Assembly (NCBI RefSeq): GCF_019393635.1
Contig: NC_057866.1
Location: 8,233,723 to 8,297,722 of the forward strand
Direction of reading: 5' to 3'
Origin: Dromiciops gliroides
Taxonomy: Eukaryota > Chordata > Mammalia > Microbiotheria > Microbiotheriidae
DNA length: 64,000 nt
The notes under the pieces are model-generated. The model ran no database searches. It saw only the letters and a program-made list of their open reading frames with translations, and had not been told where the DNA came from. This document shows positions 31,847 to 43,431 of the stretch, in pieces (the stretch's first letter is position 1; each line of letters opens with the position of its first letter). Both the position numbers and the translations under genes were made by a program.

Positions 31847-32214
31847 GGCAGGGCAGGGGAGATCATATTTGTACAGTACTTAGCGCAGAGCCTGGCATGG
31901 TAGGTCCTTATTCTCTTCTCTTCCCCTTCTGGTGTCAATGTTTATCATGATGCCGATGAGCTTTGCCTTGGAAGGAGCTCTCACAGAAAGCCAAAGCTAC
32001 CTCCCCATGCACAGAAACACAGCCGGTGTGTTGCAAGATGTGGAGGTGCTCACATCCTAATACAAACATCTGCCTGTACTTGAAATGCCCCCTGCAGGGG
32101 CAGTCCCACTGTGTGGACACATGATCAGGCCCCCGGCTGACTTACCAGTCTCTTTGGATTCCAGTTTCTCCCCGTGCCCAGTGAAGGGAAGCTCTTATTG
32201 CAGGCATCACCGCC

Positions 32215-32425
32215 AACAATGTTAACTAGCATTTATTTATATAGCACTTACTATGTGTCAGGCTCTGTGCTAAGTGCTTTACAGAGATGAACTCCTTTGA
32301 TCCTCATGAAGTAGGTGCTACTCTTATTTTCTCCATTTTATAGATGAGGAAACTGAGGCAAACAAATGTGAAGTGATTTGTTCAAGGTCACACAGCTAGT
32401 TTGTGTTGGAGTTGGGACCCAAACC
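32215..32425 (-). mobile_element. MIR-type SINE, antisense
   Basis: 'cacttactatgtgtcaggctctgtgctaag', 'ccattttatagatgaggaaactgaggc' and 'ttcaaggtcacacagctag' in antisense order. Confidence 0.8.
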
Positions 32426-33604
32426 CAAGGTCTGTCCTGGGTGAAGAGAAGCTCTGCGTCCTACATGACCCCAGAGGTGAGAACTAGGAGTGATGGAGGG
32501 AAGGGACCAAGAGCCCAGTTTGGGCAGTGTGAGCTGTCCGAGGCAGAATGGCCTGAGATCTGAAAAGGCCGTGAGATCTCCCTTCTCGAAGGTCTTCAGG
32601 TAGAGGGTGGATGACCCACATGTCGAGAATTAAAGCGGGGGTTGCTTCTGTGTCTGTACTGACCTAGGTGGCGGTTGAGGCCCCTTCCAAGGCCTCAATT
32701 CTGTGATTTGGTTTCCAGACTCCAAATGGAGTATTCTTCCCATGACACCCTCCTGCATTATCCAGCAGTCTTAGAGGCAGCCAACAGACTGGATCTCACT
32801 CTCTCCTCCTCCTAGGGCTCCCATGGGGGCTGGGACACGATTGATCCCCCTGGGGTAGAATTCATCAGAATGTTTTCAGATCCGTGAAATGGAAGCTAGT
32901 ACCAACACTTGGAAGTGCTGACTTCACAGAATGTTAGGAGGATGGGGTAAGATAAGGGATACTAAAGTTACTTAACCAGTTCACAGCACAAAGTACAAAG
33001 TAACTACTCTGATTTCCCTGGGGTTGGAATGTCCCAGGAACGTTGGGGGGTGGGGGGCGGGGAGGAATTAGGGACGGGCTGTTCTGTTCTCCAGGAGGAC
33101 GCAGCCCTCTGCTCCTTTGCTCCCTGGTGAAAGGCTCCCAGAAGCAGCAGACCCACTCCTGCACCCCTGCCTCATACCCAGGAAGGCCAGCATACCTAGC
33201 TAAGCATCACAGAGGCCAAGGATGACCGAGTCTCTCTTCTGGAATATCCTCACAGGGATGCCAACGCATCCTAGCTGAGAAGGATGGGACCCTGCACCTC
33301 TTTAGTTCTGCCCCCCAGAGGAAAGGGTGCTACAACCCAATGGTCTGGAATTCCTGACAAGCAGGGGCTCCTTGTGCCAACCCTGCTCAGAACTCCTCGA
33401 AGCCTCTTCCTGAGTCTTCATGATGAAAAATATTCATCACTTTATGGTGAACCCTGAAATGAAACGTGAAACTAGCCAAAGAGGTCATCAGATTAGAGAC
33501 CCCACATCTGTCCCTGGGCCAGCCCTCGAAGCCTCAGCTCAGCTAGTGCCTGTACCCCCAAACACTGGCACTCCTGTCAAGAATCCAGACATGGAACACC
33601 AAAG
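32426..33604. other. Unique stretch with a G-rich run
   Basis: G-quadruplex-capable run at 33043-33063. Short frames at 32378-33225 and 33420-33626 lack supporting signals. No gene seen. Confidence 0.4.
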
Positions 33605-33830
33605 TAAAGTCAAAATGGGCACATGATCTAGACATAAAGGGTGATACCATAGGCAAACTAGAAAAGGAAGGAATAGTTTATTTGTCAGAGCTATGGAGAG
33701 GGGAAGAATTGATGACCAAAGATGAGATAGAGAACACTGTGAAATGCAGAGAGGATCATTTTGACTACATTAAATTAAAAAGTTTTACACAAACAAAACC
33801 AATGCAAACAAGATTAGAAGGAAAGCAGAA

Positions 33831-36028
33831 TCAGAGAAGAGAAAGGAATTAAAGGAATTAGAATAGGCAAGGAGGAAACAAAACTATCACTCTTTGCAGA
33901 TGATATGATGGTATACTTAAGGAATCCTAGAGAATCAACTCAAAAATTACTTGAAACAATTAACAACTTTAGCAAAGTAGCAGGATATAAAATAAATCCA
34001 CATAAATCATCAGCATGTCTATACATGACCAAGAAAGTCCAGCAGCAAGAGATAGAAAGAGAAATTCCGTTTAAAGTAACAGTAGATAATATAAAATAAT
34101 TGGGAGTCTATTTGCCAAGACAAACCCAGGAACTCTATGAACACAACTACCAAACACTCTTCACACAAATCAAATCAGATCTAAATAATTGGAAAGATAT
34201 CAATTGCTCATGGATAGGCAGAGCTAATATAGTAAAAATGACAATACTGCCTAAATTAATTTACTTATTCAGTGCCATACCAATCAGACTACCTAAAAAT
34301 TATTTTATAGAGCTAGAAAAAATAATAACAAAATTCATCTGGAAAAACAAAAAATCAAGAATATCCAGGGAAATAATGAAAAAAAAATCACAGGAAGGTG
34401 GGTTAGCGGTACCAAACCTGGAGCTTTACTATAAAGCGGCAGTCATCAAAACTATCTGGTACTGGCTAAAAAATAGGGTGGTAGATCAATGGAATAGGCT
34501 AGGCTCAGGAAATGCAGTAGTAAATGACACTAGTAATGTAGTGTTTGATAAACCCAAAGACTCGAGCTTCTGGGATAGGAACTCAGTATTTGACAATAAC
34601 TGCTGGGAAAACTGGAAGATAATATGGCAGAAATTAGGCATAGACCAACATCTTAGACCTTATACTAAAATAAGGTCAAAATGGATACATGATTTAGACG
34701 TAAGAGGTGATACCATAGGTAAATTAGGAGAGAAAGGAATAGTCTACCTATCAGATCTTTGGAAAGGAAAACAGTTTTTGACCAAACAAGAGATAGAGTA
34801 TATTATAAAATGCAAAATGGATGATTTTGATTACATTAAATTAAAAAATTTTTGTACAAACAAAAGCAATGCATCCAAAATTAGAAGGGAAGCAGAAAGC
34901 TGGGAAACAATTTTTACAGTCAGTTTTTCTGATAAAGGCCTCATCTCTAAAATATTTAGGGAACTAAATCAAATTTATAAGAACCCAAGTCATTCCCCAA
35001 TTGAGAAATGGTCAAAGGATATGAACAGGCAGTTTTCTGATGAAGAAACCAAAGCTATGTATTCCCATATGAAAAAATGCTCTAAATCTCTAATGATTAG
35101 AGAGATGCAAATAAAAACAACTCTGAGTTACCACCTGACACCTATCAGATTGGCTAAAATGACAAAAAAAGGAAAATAATAAATGTTGGAGAAGCTGTGG
35201 GAAAATTGGAACACTAATCAATTGTTGGTGGAGCTGTGAACTGATCCAACCATTCTGGAGAGCAATTTGGAATTATGCCCAAAGGGTGATAAAGCTGTGC
35301 ATACCCTTTGACCCAGAAATACCACTTTTCTTTTTCCCAAAGAAATCATGGAAAGGGGAAAGGAACCCACATGTACAAAAATATTTATAGCTGCTCTTTA
35401 CGTGGTGGCAAGGAATTGGAAGTTGAGGGGGTGCCCATCAATTGGGGAATGACTGGACAAGTTGTGGTATATGAATACAATGGAATACTATTGTGCTGTA
35501 AGAAATGATGAGCAGGAGGAGTTCAGAGAAACCTGGAGGGCCTTGCGTGAGCTGATGATGAGTGAGATGAGCAGAACCAGAAGAACATTGTACACAGTAT
35601 TATCAACATTGAGTGTTGATCTACTGTGATGGACTATATTCTTCTCACCAATGCAATGGCACAGAAGAGTTCCAGGGAACTTGTGATGGAAGAGGATCTC
35701 CAAATCCAAGAAAAAAAAAAGAACTGTAGAGTATAGATGCTGAATGAACCATACTATTTCTTTTGTTTTTGATGCTATTGGGTTTTTTTGAGGTTTTTCA
35801 TCATTGCTCTGATTTTTTCTCTTATAACATGACTAATGCAGAAATATGATTAATGTTATTATGTGTATATATATATATAACCTACATCAGATTACCTGCT
35901 GTCTGGGGGGGGAGGGAGGGGAGGGAGGGAGAAAAATCTGAAATTGTAAAGCTTGTATAAACAAAAGTTGAGAACTATCTTTACATGTAATGGAAAAAAA
36001 ATAAAATACTTTATTAATTAAAAAAAAA
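33831..36028 (+). mobile_element. Younger L1 nested in L1
   Basis: 5'-truncated inside the RT domain, then the ORF2 C-terminus, 3' UTR, TA microsatellite (35863-35879), G-rich run (35906-35933) and poly(A). Exact 15-bp target duplication AGAAGGAAAGCAGAA (33816-33830 and 36029-36043), which is itself outer-L1 sequence. Confidence 0.95.
33840..35179 (+). pseudogene. L1 ORF2 C-terminal reading frame, one stop
   Basis: About 447 codons in a single frame with one internal TAA at 34097-34099. The FADD catalytic motif of the reverse transcriptase is encoded near 33893-33905, followed by the ORF2 thumb and C-terminal region (SWIGRANIVKMTILPKL, WDRNSVFDNNCWENWKIIWQ, HLTPIRLAKM). It ends at the normal L1 stop. 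No endonuclease domain or ORF1 is present, so it cannot move on its own. The near-intact frame marks it as one of the youngest L1s here. Confidence 0.9.
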
Positions 36029-36525
36029 AGAAGGAAAGCAGAAATCTGGGGAACAATTTTTACAGCCAGTGTTTCACATAAAAGGCCTCAAATCTAAAAT
36101 ATCAAATATATAAATCAAATATATAATACAAGTCATTCCCCAATTGAGAAATGGTCAAAGGATATAAACAGCTATCTATTGCCATATGAAAAAAAAATGT
36201 TCACAATCACTACTGATTAGAGAAATATAAATTAAAACTACTCTGAAGTACCACCTCACATCTATCAGATTGGCTAATATGACTCAAAAAAAGGAAAATA
36301 ATAAATGTTGGAGAAGCTGTGGAAAAATTGGAACACTGATGCATTGTTGTTGGAGCTGTGAACTGATCCAACTATTTTGGAGAGCAATTTGGAACTATGC
36401 CCAAAGGGCTATGGAACTGTGCATACCCTTTGACCCAGTAACACCACTACTAGGTTTATATCCCAAAGAGATCATAAAAAAGGGAAAAGGACCCACATAT
36501 ACAAAAATATCTATAGTAGCTCTCT

Positions 36526-36683
36526 CTCTCTCTCTTTTTTTTTTTTGGTGAGGCAATTGGGGTTAAGTGACTTGCCCAGGGTCACACAGATAGTAAGTGT
36601 CAAGTGTCTGAGGCCGGATTTGAACTCAGGTCCTCCTGACTCCAGGACTGGTGCTCTATCCACTGTGCCACCTAGCTGCCCCA
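36526..36683 (-). mobile_element. Young marsupial SINE in L1
   Basis: CT-rich and T-rich complement of the tail, then GGTGAGGCAATTGGGG to CTAGCTGCCCCA. Target duplication TATAGTAGCTCTCT (36512-36525 and 36684-36697). Confidence 0.95.
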
Positions 36684-37205
36684 TATAGTAGCTCTCTTTG
36701 TGTTGGCAAAGAATTGGAAATTGAGAGAATGCCCATCAATTGGGGAGAATGGCTGAACAAGTTGTGGTATGTAAATGGAATGGAATACTACTGTGCTATA
36801 AGAAATGATGGGCAGGCAGATTTCAGAAAAAACCTGTAAAGACTTAAGTGGACTGATACTGAGTGAAGTGAGCAGAACCAGGAGAACATTGTACAAAGTA
36901 ACAGAAACATCTTGTGATAATGAACTATAATAGACTTAACTCTTCTCATCAAAACAATGATCCAAGACAATTCCAAAGGACTTATGAAGGAAAATGCTCT
37001 CCACATCCAGAAAATAAGAACTGTGGAATGTGGATGCAGATTGAACTATACTTATTCTATATTTTTTCCTTTTTTGAGGTTTTTCCCTTTTGTTCTAATT
37101 CTTCTTTGATAACATGACTAATGCAAAAATATGTTTAATGTGATTGTAATGTATAACCTATATCAGATTGCCTTCTGTCTTGGGGAGGGGGGAGGAAAGG
37201 GAGGG

Positions 37206-37845
37206 AGCTGAGCTCAGCATGGAGTAGAAAGACAACATAATTAAAATAGGAAGCTCCCAGATGTGGGGCTGGGTTGAATTCTCCTCCCCGATGCTTGTAG
37301 GACACCCTTACTGAGTCCCAACATACTCCTCCCCATCCCCAACTACTGATGGCCCACTTCATGTCACTTGCCTTGGGTATAAGAACTAGCTACATCTCTA
37401 GGAATCCCTCAATACTTTCAAGAGCCGTGATATAATTTCTGTGCATTCATCCTCTCCTCCCTCTCCCCCGACCCCAGCTCAAAGTCCCTCTGGGCCTAAG
37501 GAGAAGATTTTTATGAGTAGCTTTGACCAAAAAAGATAAAGTATCATCCTGCCAAGTCCTGAGTGATATAAGCCTTTTTCCCCATAGCTAGCTGATCCAC
37601 TGACAAAAAGCCAACAAGCCCCCAATGGCAGGCATTATGTGTAGGATTTATGAGAACTAAAGGGCCTAATGAAATTATTAACAATTTTTATCATGCTCAT
37701 GTTCTAAAAACTTTAACAAAGACCTCTTCCTGAATGAATTGTGTGATACATATACATAAATATATATGCATAATTTGCTTTATATCTGTGTGTTGCTACA
37801 TATATCACACATTTGTAAATATGTATATAATATATGAAATTATCT
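37206..37845. other. Unique, ending in an AT-rich tract
   Basis: Nothing recognised except ATATATGCATAA-type low complexity at 37745-37840. Confidence 0.4.
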
Positions 37846-37849
37846 GCTA

Positions 37850-38035
37850 TACAGTGGAAAGGGTACTGGATTTACAGTTGTAGGACCTAAGTTCAAATCC
37901 CGACTCTGCCATTTCCTACTTATTTGTGACCTTGGGCAAGTCACTTAACCTCCATGGACTTCAGTTTCCTCATTTACCAAAATGAGGGGGTGATGCTATA
38001 TGCCTTGCTCACTCTTAGTCTCTGAACCTATGTAT
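37850..38035 (+). mobile_element. MIR-type SINE
   Basis: 'gacctaagttcaaatcccgactctgcc', 'gaccttgggcaagtcacttaacctcc', 'cagtttcctcatttaccaaaatgaggg'. Confidence 0.8.
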
Positions 38036-38199
38036 ACACCCATATATGTATTTTGTGTGTTACATAGATGCATGGCAAGAATAGGCACAGTATAGACCTA
38101 AGTATATACAGGACAATCATAGTTTAGACACAAAAATGGAGAAACAGCAATGGCAATCTTTTCCCCCATAAAGTTAAAGAAATGAGCACTACTAATGAA

Positions 38200-38420
38200 C
38201 CTTTCTAAATGGTTTTTTTCCAGTGGATGCTTTTTGCTTTTATATCACATTCCTTTCTGAATTTAGCCCTCCTCCTTCTCTTACCCACCAGAATTTCCCT
38301 TAAAACAAATTTAAAAGAAACAAGAAAAGAAAGAGTTTAACAAAACTAGACAATACATCAAATCTTTCTGACTCTATCTACAATATTCTTGAGTTCGGGG
38401 TTTATTTGTTTTTGTTTTTC
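38200..38420 (-). mobile_element. Old L1 3' UTR fragment, antisense
   Basis: 'cttttatatcacattcctttctgaatttagccctcc', 'cagaatttcccttaaaacaaatttaaaagaaac' and 'caaaactagacaatacatcaaatc' fit the old L1 3' UTR complement. Confidence 0.55.
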
Positions 38421-39930
38421 CAATGCAAAATCAGGTATGTTGCTACTCAGAGAGATCTTGGATTTCATTCACATGGACGTCCCCTCTGCTGGTCTGGTGT
38501 CCCTGTCCTCTCTTCAATCCCCACCCCATGTGCTAAAGTCTCTTCTCAAGATCTATTGACATTAGGTAGGCAGCTGGATGGAGCTGTCCAACCATCAACC
38601 CTCACTGTCAATTCCACCTAGCCCCTAGCTCACCTGCCCCACTCCTTTCCTGATAACAGCCTTCTCCTTGATTTTCCACGCACTCTTGAGCGTAGACAAT
38701 GAGCTGGACCCAGGTCAGAAGAAGAGGAGAGGCAGCTAGATGACCTAAGGCTTCTCCTGGGAACAAAGGTCCACCTTGTTGATGCCAGCATTCTGCTGGT
38801 AGTGCCTCATGACAATGAGTCATGGCATGCCATGGGCTCAGAAGAATGAAAATGGAGGGTCACCCAAAGCTCAGCATGGGCATGGGCATGAGCAAGCAGC
38901 AGTGCAGGACCCAGAAAGAGCAAAATTCTCCATATTTAGAAGAATGCATCCACCCACTGGCCAAGGACATTGGAAGTGCCCCCAAGCCATGTTCAGCCCT
39001 ACCCACAACCTACCTGAGCTCACCTTCTGTTGGCAGAGCCTGTGAAAGCCAAGGTCACCCTTGTGCCAAGATGAGGCATCTCAGAAGAAAGTGTAGGAGT
39101 AACATACACAAATGAGGACTTTCAAGAGTCCTTCTCACCTTGCCTTGTTATTATAAAGGACTTGCTCAGGTTTAAAACCAAGAGTGAACTTTGAATGATC
39201 TGGAATTGAAGTTGCTGATATTTCTATTCTAGCTGTCGAGATGCCAAGGAGTCCACAGCAGCCAGATTCCAGGAAAGGGGCTGGTAATAAAACCCATGAC
39301 CTCAGATGTCTAGACAGGACTACACACGCCTGCCAGTCGAACTAGGCAGGGAGGTACATTTGAGTCAACTGATGTCACTAAAAGTTGGTGACACATCTTC
39401 ATTGGATCCATCCATGACTGGAATGTGACTTGGACAGGGCAGACCTTAGGTACTCAGGTGGTACAGTGGACTGACAGTGGGATTTACTTGGAATCAGGAA
39501 GACCCGAATTCAAATCCTGTTTCAGAGACTGGCTAAGCGGCTCTTAAGTCATTGGTTATAAAGTAGATGCCAGTCTGCCTGACAGGAAGTAGTATTCTCC
39601 CTGGGAGCTCTCTCTACAGATGTATCACAGGTTTGATACCAGTTGTCCCCCCTTTAATTAACAGGCATTTGCATTCCATAATCTCTAGGTTCATGTCTCT
39701 AGGTAAAATTTTCAGATCTGAATATCTGAAATATCTTGATTCTGGATAATCATCACGTTTGATAGGAAATTTGTCCAAAATTGTTGTGCAGCAGGAAGGC
39801 CCTTGGATCAGGAGGCCTATAGGTTAGAGGAGCAGTGGGGCCAAATTTGTGGCAGAAATCCTCCCTGGGCTCCAGGCCTCATCCCCACTGGGACCTCCTC
39901 GATGCTCTTCAAACAAAACACTCCATCTCC
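38421..39930. other. Mostly unique, one SINE scrap
   Basis: 39450-39550 holds a decayed tRNA-type SINE ('ggtggtacagtgga...gacccgaattcaaatcctg'). Two overlapping frames at 38809-39115 (78 and 97 codons) show no recognised domain. No gene called. Confidence 0.4.
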
Positions 39931-40094
39931 TGAGTAGCTGTGTGCCTAGGGATAAATCACATTAACCTCAGTCTTCCTCAGTTCCCTCATCTATAAAATG
40001 GGCACAAGAATGCCTACCTTCAGAGTTTTTGCAAAGCTCAAATGGGATCATTGGGAAGGAGGAGGTGAATCCGTGTGTAATCTAGAGCCTATGG

Positions 40095-40215
40095 CTTGCC
40101 TTCTCAAGGATGGGGAAGAGATGGGAGGAAGGAGAGAATCTGGAACTCAACTTTTTAAAAAACTAATGTTAAGAATTGTTTTTACATGTAATTGTAAAAT
40201 AAATAAATGTGTGCA
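40095..40215 (+). mobile_element. Old L1 3' terminal fragment
   Basis: 'gggaggaaggagagaatctggaactcaac' then 'aagaattgtttttacatgtaattg' and an AATAAATAAA end. Confidence 0.65.
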
Positions 40216-41050
40216 TGTGTGTGTATAAATATAGGAGAAAGAGGTCTAGCTGTGTTTGGGGCTGCGTGACATGAGACTAGCTTGACACCAAGGATGAGCC
40301 CCCTCCGAGTCAGAAGAAAAGAGAAAATTCCGAGAGAGCTCAGGAGAAATCATAGAAAGAGATGACTGACCGAACATCTCTGGCCTCCCCTTGGAGAATC
40401 AGTACCCTACAGAGCCAGGGGTGCCAGGATGCCATGCCAGTCCTCAGTGAGGATGGCAAGGGTGTGGCTCCAGGCTTCACAATCACTGGATTCAGAACCC
40501 AGATGCTGCTATTGTAGCCACCTCTCTAACGCTATCTGAGAGTGACATGCCCTACGTGCTTCTCTGGCTGTGATGCGCAGGTGGGAGCCAATACTATCTC
40601 TCCTACCACCCTAGCTCAGCCTCGCTCCTCAGAGGGTGGGGACACTGGGGACTGCATTGGTGAAAGGGTTTTCCTCAGCAGAAGTTCCCTGCGCTAACAA
40701 AACCACACGCCAGTCCAAAAGAGTTATTTTTCAAGGTCACAGGCCATAGAGGCTCCATGGGTCAGAGTTCAAAACCACGTCTGCCTGCAGGGTCAGAACT
40801 CTTGCAGCTACCATGCTTTTCTGAGCTTCTGGGAAATGAAAGGCTTGGACTAAAAGATGTTCAGAGTACTTTCCGTCCCTGACACTTTAGTATTCAGATT
40901 CTGCAAAAGGGAGAGGATGACAAGGTGTGCTCCTAGGAAAAATGCCTGGGTCGCCATCTTTGGCCACATCCCGTCTCTCTTTTGATATCTGCCTTTATTC
41001 TCAGATCTCAGAAACCCACACCTTTGAAAGGATGGCTCTACTGTTGGCCC
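40216..41050. other. Unique stretch downstream of the gene
   Basis: An antisense MIR scrap at 40728-40780, otherwise no repeat or coding signal. Confidence 0.4.
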
Positions 41051-41052
41051 AT

Positions 41053-41068
41053 GGGCGCCCTCTGGCGG
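41053..41068 (-). promoter_or_regulatory. Strong CTCF-like motif
   Basis: Minus strand CCGCCAGAGGGCGCCC fits the CTCF core (CCASYAGRKGGCRS) at nearly every position. It lies about 140 bp past the predicted poly(A) site of the minus-strand gene, in unique sequence. Confidence 0.65.
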
Positions 41069-41217
41069 AAGAAACCATGACCATCTCCCCTCACCACCCC
41101 CCCACCCCCGTCAAGCCCCACCCCTTCTCCTGGGGCATGGAAGGAAAGATAGGCGAGAGAAAGAACAGGGAGGCTGGCGCGCCTCGGGATGAGACACCTT
41201 TGAGATAGCATCTGGTT

Positions 41218-41223
41218 TTTATT
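41218..41223 (-). terminator. AATAAA polyadenylation signal of the minus-strand gene
   Basis: AATAAA on the minus strand with a G/T-rich AGGTGTCTCAT about 30 bases beyond. Cleavage would fall near 41195-41205. It is the first canonical signal I see after the stop codon at 42489. Confidence 0.65.
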
Positions 41224-41659
41224 AAAAAGATACTAAACAAATGGGTGATTCATATCCGGTACAGAGGCGAGACACCGTCACATTGTCAATGTGAATACCA
41301 GTCTGGGAGGGGCGTGGCGTGGGCTGAGGGGTGGAGGGCAGGGGCCGCGCGCACACCCCACCCCACCCCACCCCCGCCCCTGTCCTGGGTCTCTTCGGGC
41401 CAGAAGAGGGGCATCAACCGGGAGGGGAGGTCATGGAAGCAGCTTCCTCTGTCTCTCTCACCCCTCCTGGCATAGCCACACCCACTTCCAGGCTAGCCCA
41501 GGTATTGCCGAACGCCCAGTAAAGGAGTCTGTGTGGATGGATGACAATCATAGGTCCGGCATGCGGGCGGACCTCGGCCATCCCCTCAGAACAGCCAAGG
41601 AGTTGGATCCGTGCTCACACATGGAGAAATAGGCAGGGATCAGAGGCCAGGCTTTCACT

Positions 41660-42060
41660 GGCCAATCGGTCAGTCCATAAGCTTTCACTAAGTGTCTGCT
41701 ATGCGTCAGACACCCTGCTAAGCTAAGCACCGGGAAGGCCAAAGCTTCCCTTGCTGTCCCGAGAGCTCATGGTCTAATAGGGGAGACCACAGGCAAAGGG
41801 CCACGTGTGAACGTCCGTGGTAGATAGGAGGTAGTGGATACAAGGAAGACCCAGAACGGAGGGGGGTGAGGAAAGGAGGTGGCAGAATTGCAGCTGGGAC
41901 TATAGTGAGCCAGGTAGAGATGAGGAGGGAAGAGCATCCCACCGTGGCAGACAGCCAGGGAAAACACAGAAGACGAGGGTCTCAGCAAAGAGGTCTCAGA
42001 GAGAGGGCTGGAAGCCAGGGAGGGTTTCAGCCAGGAATCTGGCTTCACCAACCCTCCAGT
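41660..42060 (-). mobile_element. L2 3' region within the 3' UTR
   Basis: On the plus strand: 'gtcagtccataagctttcactaagtgtctgctatgcgtcag', then 'gctgtcccgagagctcatggtctaatag', and further L2 complement ('agcatcccaccgtggcagacagccaggga'). Confidence 0.75.
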
Positions 42061-42488
42061 CTCTGGGTCCCTCATCATAGAAACGGCAAGAGACACCTGT
42101 GACCAGCCGAGGGGCATGTCCTCCGGCCCAAGCAGCAGTCTCCTCTTCAGAGGGCAGAGCCCCAGAGAGAACAGCTGCCTCTAACTTCAGAGCCCCAGGA
42201 GGGAAGCCTGGAGGGAATGCATGATCTGCAAACAGCGTAGAAAATCTACCGATAATCTGGCCAAGCCCCACGAAGAGACCTCCTCCCGGCTGAGGAGGGG
42301 AAATGCCTGGAAATGATAAAGTTGCCAAGTGTATACATAAAGTGCCTAGAACAGAAAGGAGCCGGCCATTGGGCAGAAGCTGGAGCAGCAGTCCATACAG
42401 AGGAGTCCAGAAAAGTCCCAACAAAAGTGCCGGGTCATCACGGGCCCCAGAGGAGTCCGAGAGGGGAGGTGTCCTCCCAACATCTCCT

Positions 42489-42599
42489 TCAGCTGCTGGT
42501 GTCCAGGGAGGGACTAGGGGACATCGGGCGGCTGAGGGTCACCCCCGGGAGGTTGGCCACAAAGTTCCCCCATGTTCTTCTCAGAGCATAATTCATCTG
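42489..42599 (-). CDS. Unidentified gene, terminal coding exon
   Basis: Encodes 36 residues and a TGA stop. It begins QMNYALRRTWGNFVANLPGV and ends in a Ser/Pro-rich SPSPSLDTSS tail. The acceptor is a pyrimidine tract followed by CAGCAG, a tandem (NAGNAG) acceptor: using the first AG includes a Gln codon, using the second drops it. The exon starts on a codon boundary and the preceding exon ends on one, so the join QQYKK/QMNY is in frame. Dense aromatic and hydrophobic residues suggest a short conserved C-terminal motif. I do not recognise the family. The splice logic makes a real exon likely. Cross-species protein alignment would settle it. Confidence 0.65.
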   Translation of the reverse strand, partial: QMNYALRRTWGNFVANLPGVTLSRPMSPSPSLDTSS

Positions 42600-42699
42600 C
42601 TGGGGGACAGAAAGGTAGGGGTCAGTCAGGAGAGAGCAATTGTGTCCAAGGGGGAAACTGGGGACCTGCTGAATGTTCTGAGATGTTTTTCTCCTTAGG

Positions 42700-42714
42700 G
42701 CCACCAGGTGGTAC
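42700..42714 (+). promoter_or_regulatory. Weaker CTCF-like motif in the intron
   Basis: GCCACCAGGTGGTAC follows the CTCF core but has T where C is strongly preferred. Confidence 0.35.
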
Positions 42715-42779
42715 TAGGGAGCCAAAGCAAGGTGCTATGCTTAGCCAGATAAAATCGCCCTCCAATTCAATTCAACCTA

Positions 42780-43245
42780 GTTGAGCATCAGTTTCCTCAT
42801 CTGTAAAATGGTCCTGACAAGCCCTGTACTCCCCCTCGGAATTGTTAAGCAGTATAGAGGAAAGATTCAGGGTCAGCTTGAATGAGATCATATGTGAGAA
42901 ACACTTTGCAAACATTAGTTAAAGTGAGGTAAGAGTCAGTTGTGATTTGTCCAAACTGTTGAGAATGAACCTTCACTGGCAATGCTGCTGGGGCAGATAA
43001 TAAGGAAGATGGGAGACCTGCCCCTAAAGGACTAGAGAATTCATTAGGGGATCCAAGACACCCCCCTTAACTCCCACTAGGATAACAGTAACAATGGCTT
43101 CCATTCACAGATCATTTAACATACAGTGTATTCTGTGAGTCTAGCCTGTCTCTGAGCCTCAGTGTTCTCATCTGTGAAATGGGGAGGGTGATATTCGCTC
43201 TGCCTATTTTTCCAGGACTGTGTGAGGAAGCTTTGTATAGAGCTA
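42780..43245 (+). mobile_element. Two MIR-type fragments in the intron
   Basis: 42780-42935 has 'catcagtttcctcatctgtaaaatgg' and 'cactttgcaaacattag'. 43135-43245 has 'ctgagcctcagtgttctcatctgtgaaatgggg'. Both are antisense to the gene. Confidence 0.7.
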
Positions 43246-43431
43246 TGAGGGGACCCCTGGGAGTGGGATAGGAAGGAGATACTAGAAGACTTATTGTTCC
43301 CATTTTGAAGACAGGGAAACTAAGGACTGTGGATCTCTGTCTCATGGCCTTTTAGGGGGACTGTGGCTCTCTGAGGAAAAGGGTACCCTTCCCAGTCCCC
43401 CTCCCTTCTTATTCTTGGCCCCAACGCTTAC

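Larger units (their letters stand above)
31380..31910 (+). mobile_element. MIR split by two tandem young SINEs
   Basis: Left part 'gacctgggttctaatcccaccacagacac ... ttcaactgtaaaattgaatggggg' (31380-31535). The right part after the SINEs has 'tacagtacttagcgcagagcctggc' (31873-31900), the MIR tail. Confidence 0.7.
33605..37205 (+). mobile_element. Outer L1, interrupted by a younger L1 and a SINE
   Basis: ORF2 C-terminal region 33605-33830 continues at 36029 after the inner L1, then runs through the ORF2 end (about 36300), the 3' UTR and the G-rich run (37178-37204). It is truncated there without a poly(A) tail. The ORF2 part is broken. Confidence 0.9.
41200..42488 (-). other. 3' UTR of the unidentified gene
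   Basis: The 1.29-kb stretch between the stop codon and the AATAAA signal. It includes a (CACCC)n tract at 41355-41382 and an L2 3' segment at about 41660-42060 in the same sense as the gene. UTR extent is inferred from signals only. Confidence 0.55.

Noticed and set aside
33905..35179. Long open frame as a possible functional L1 protein
   Set aside because: It lacks the endonuclease domain, ORF1 and 5' UTR and has an internal stop.
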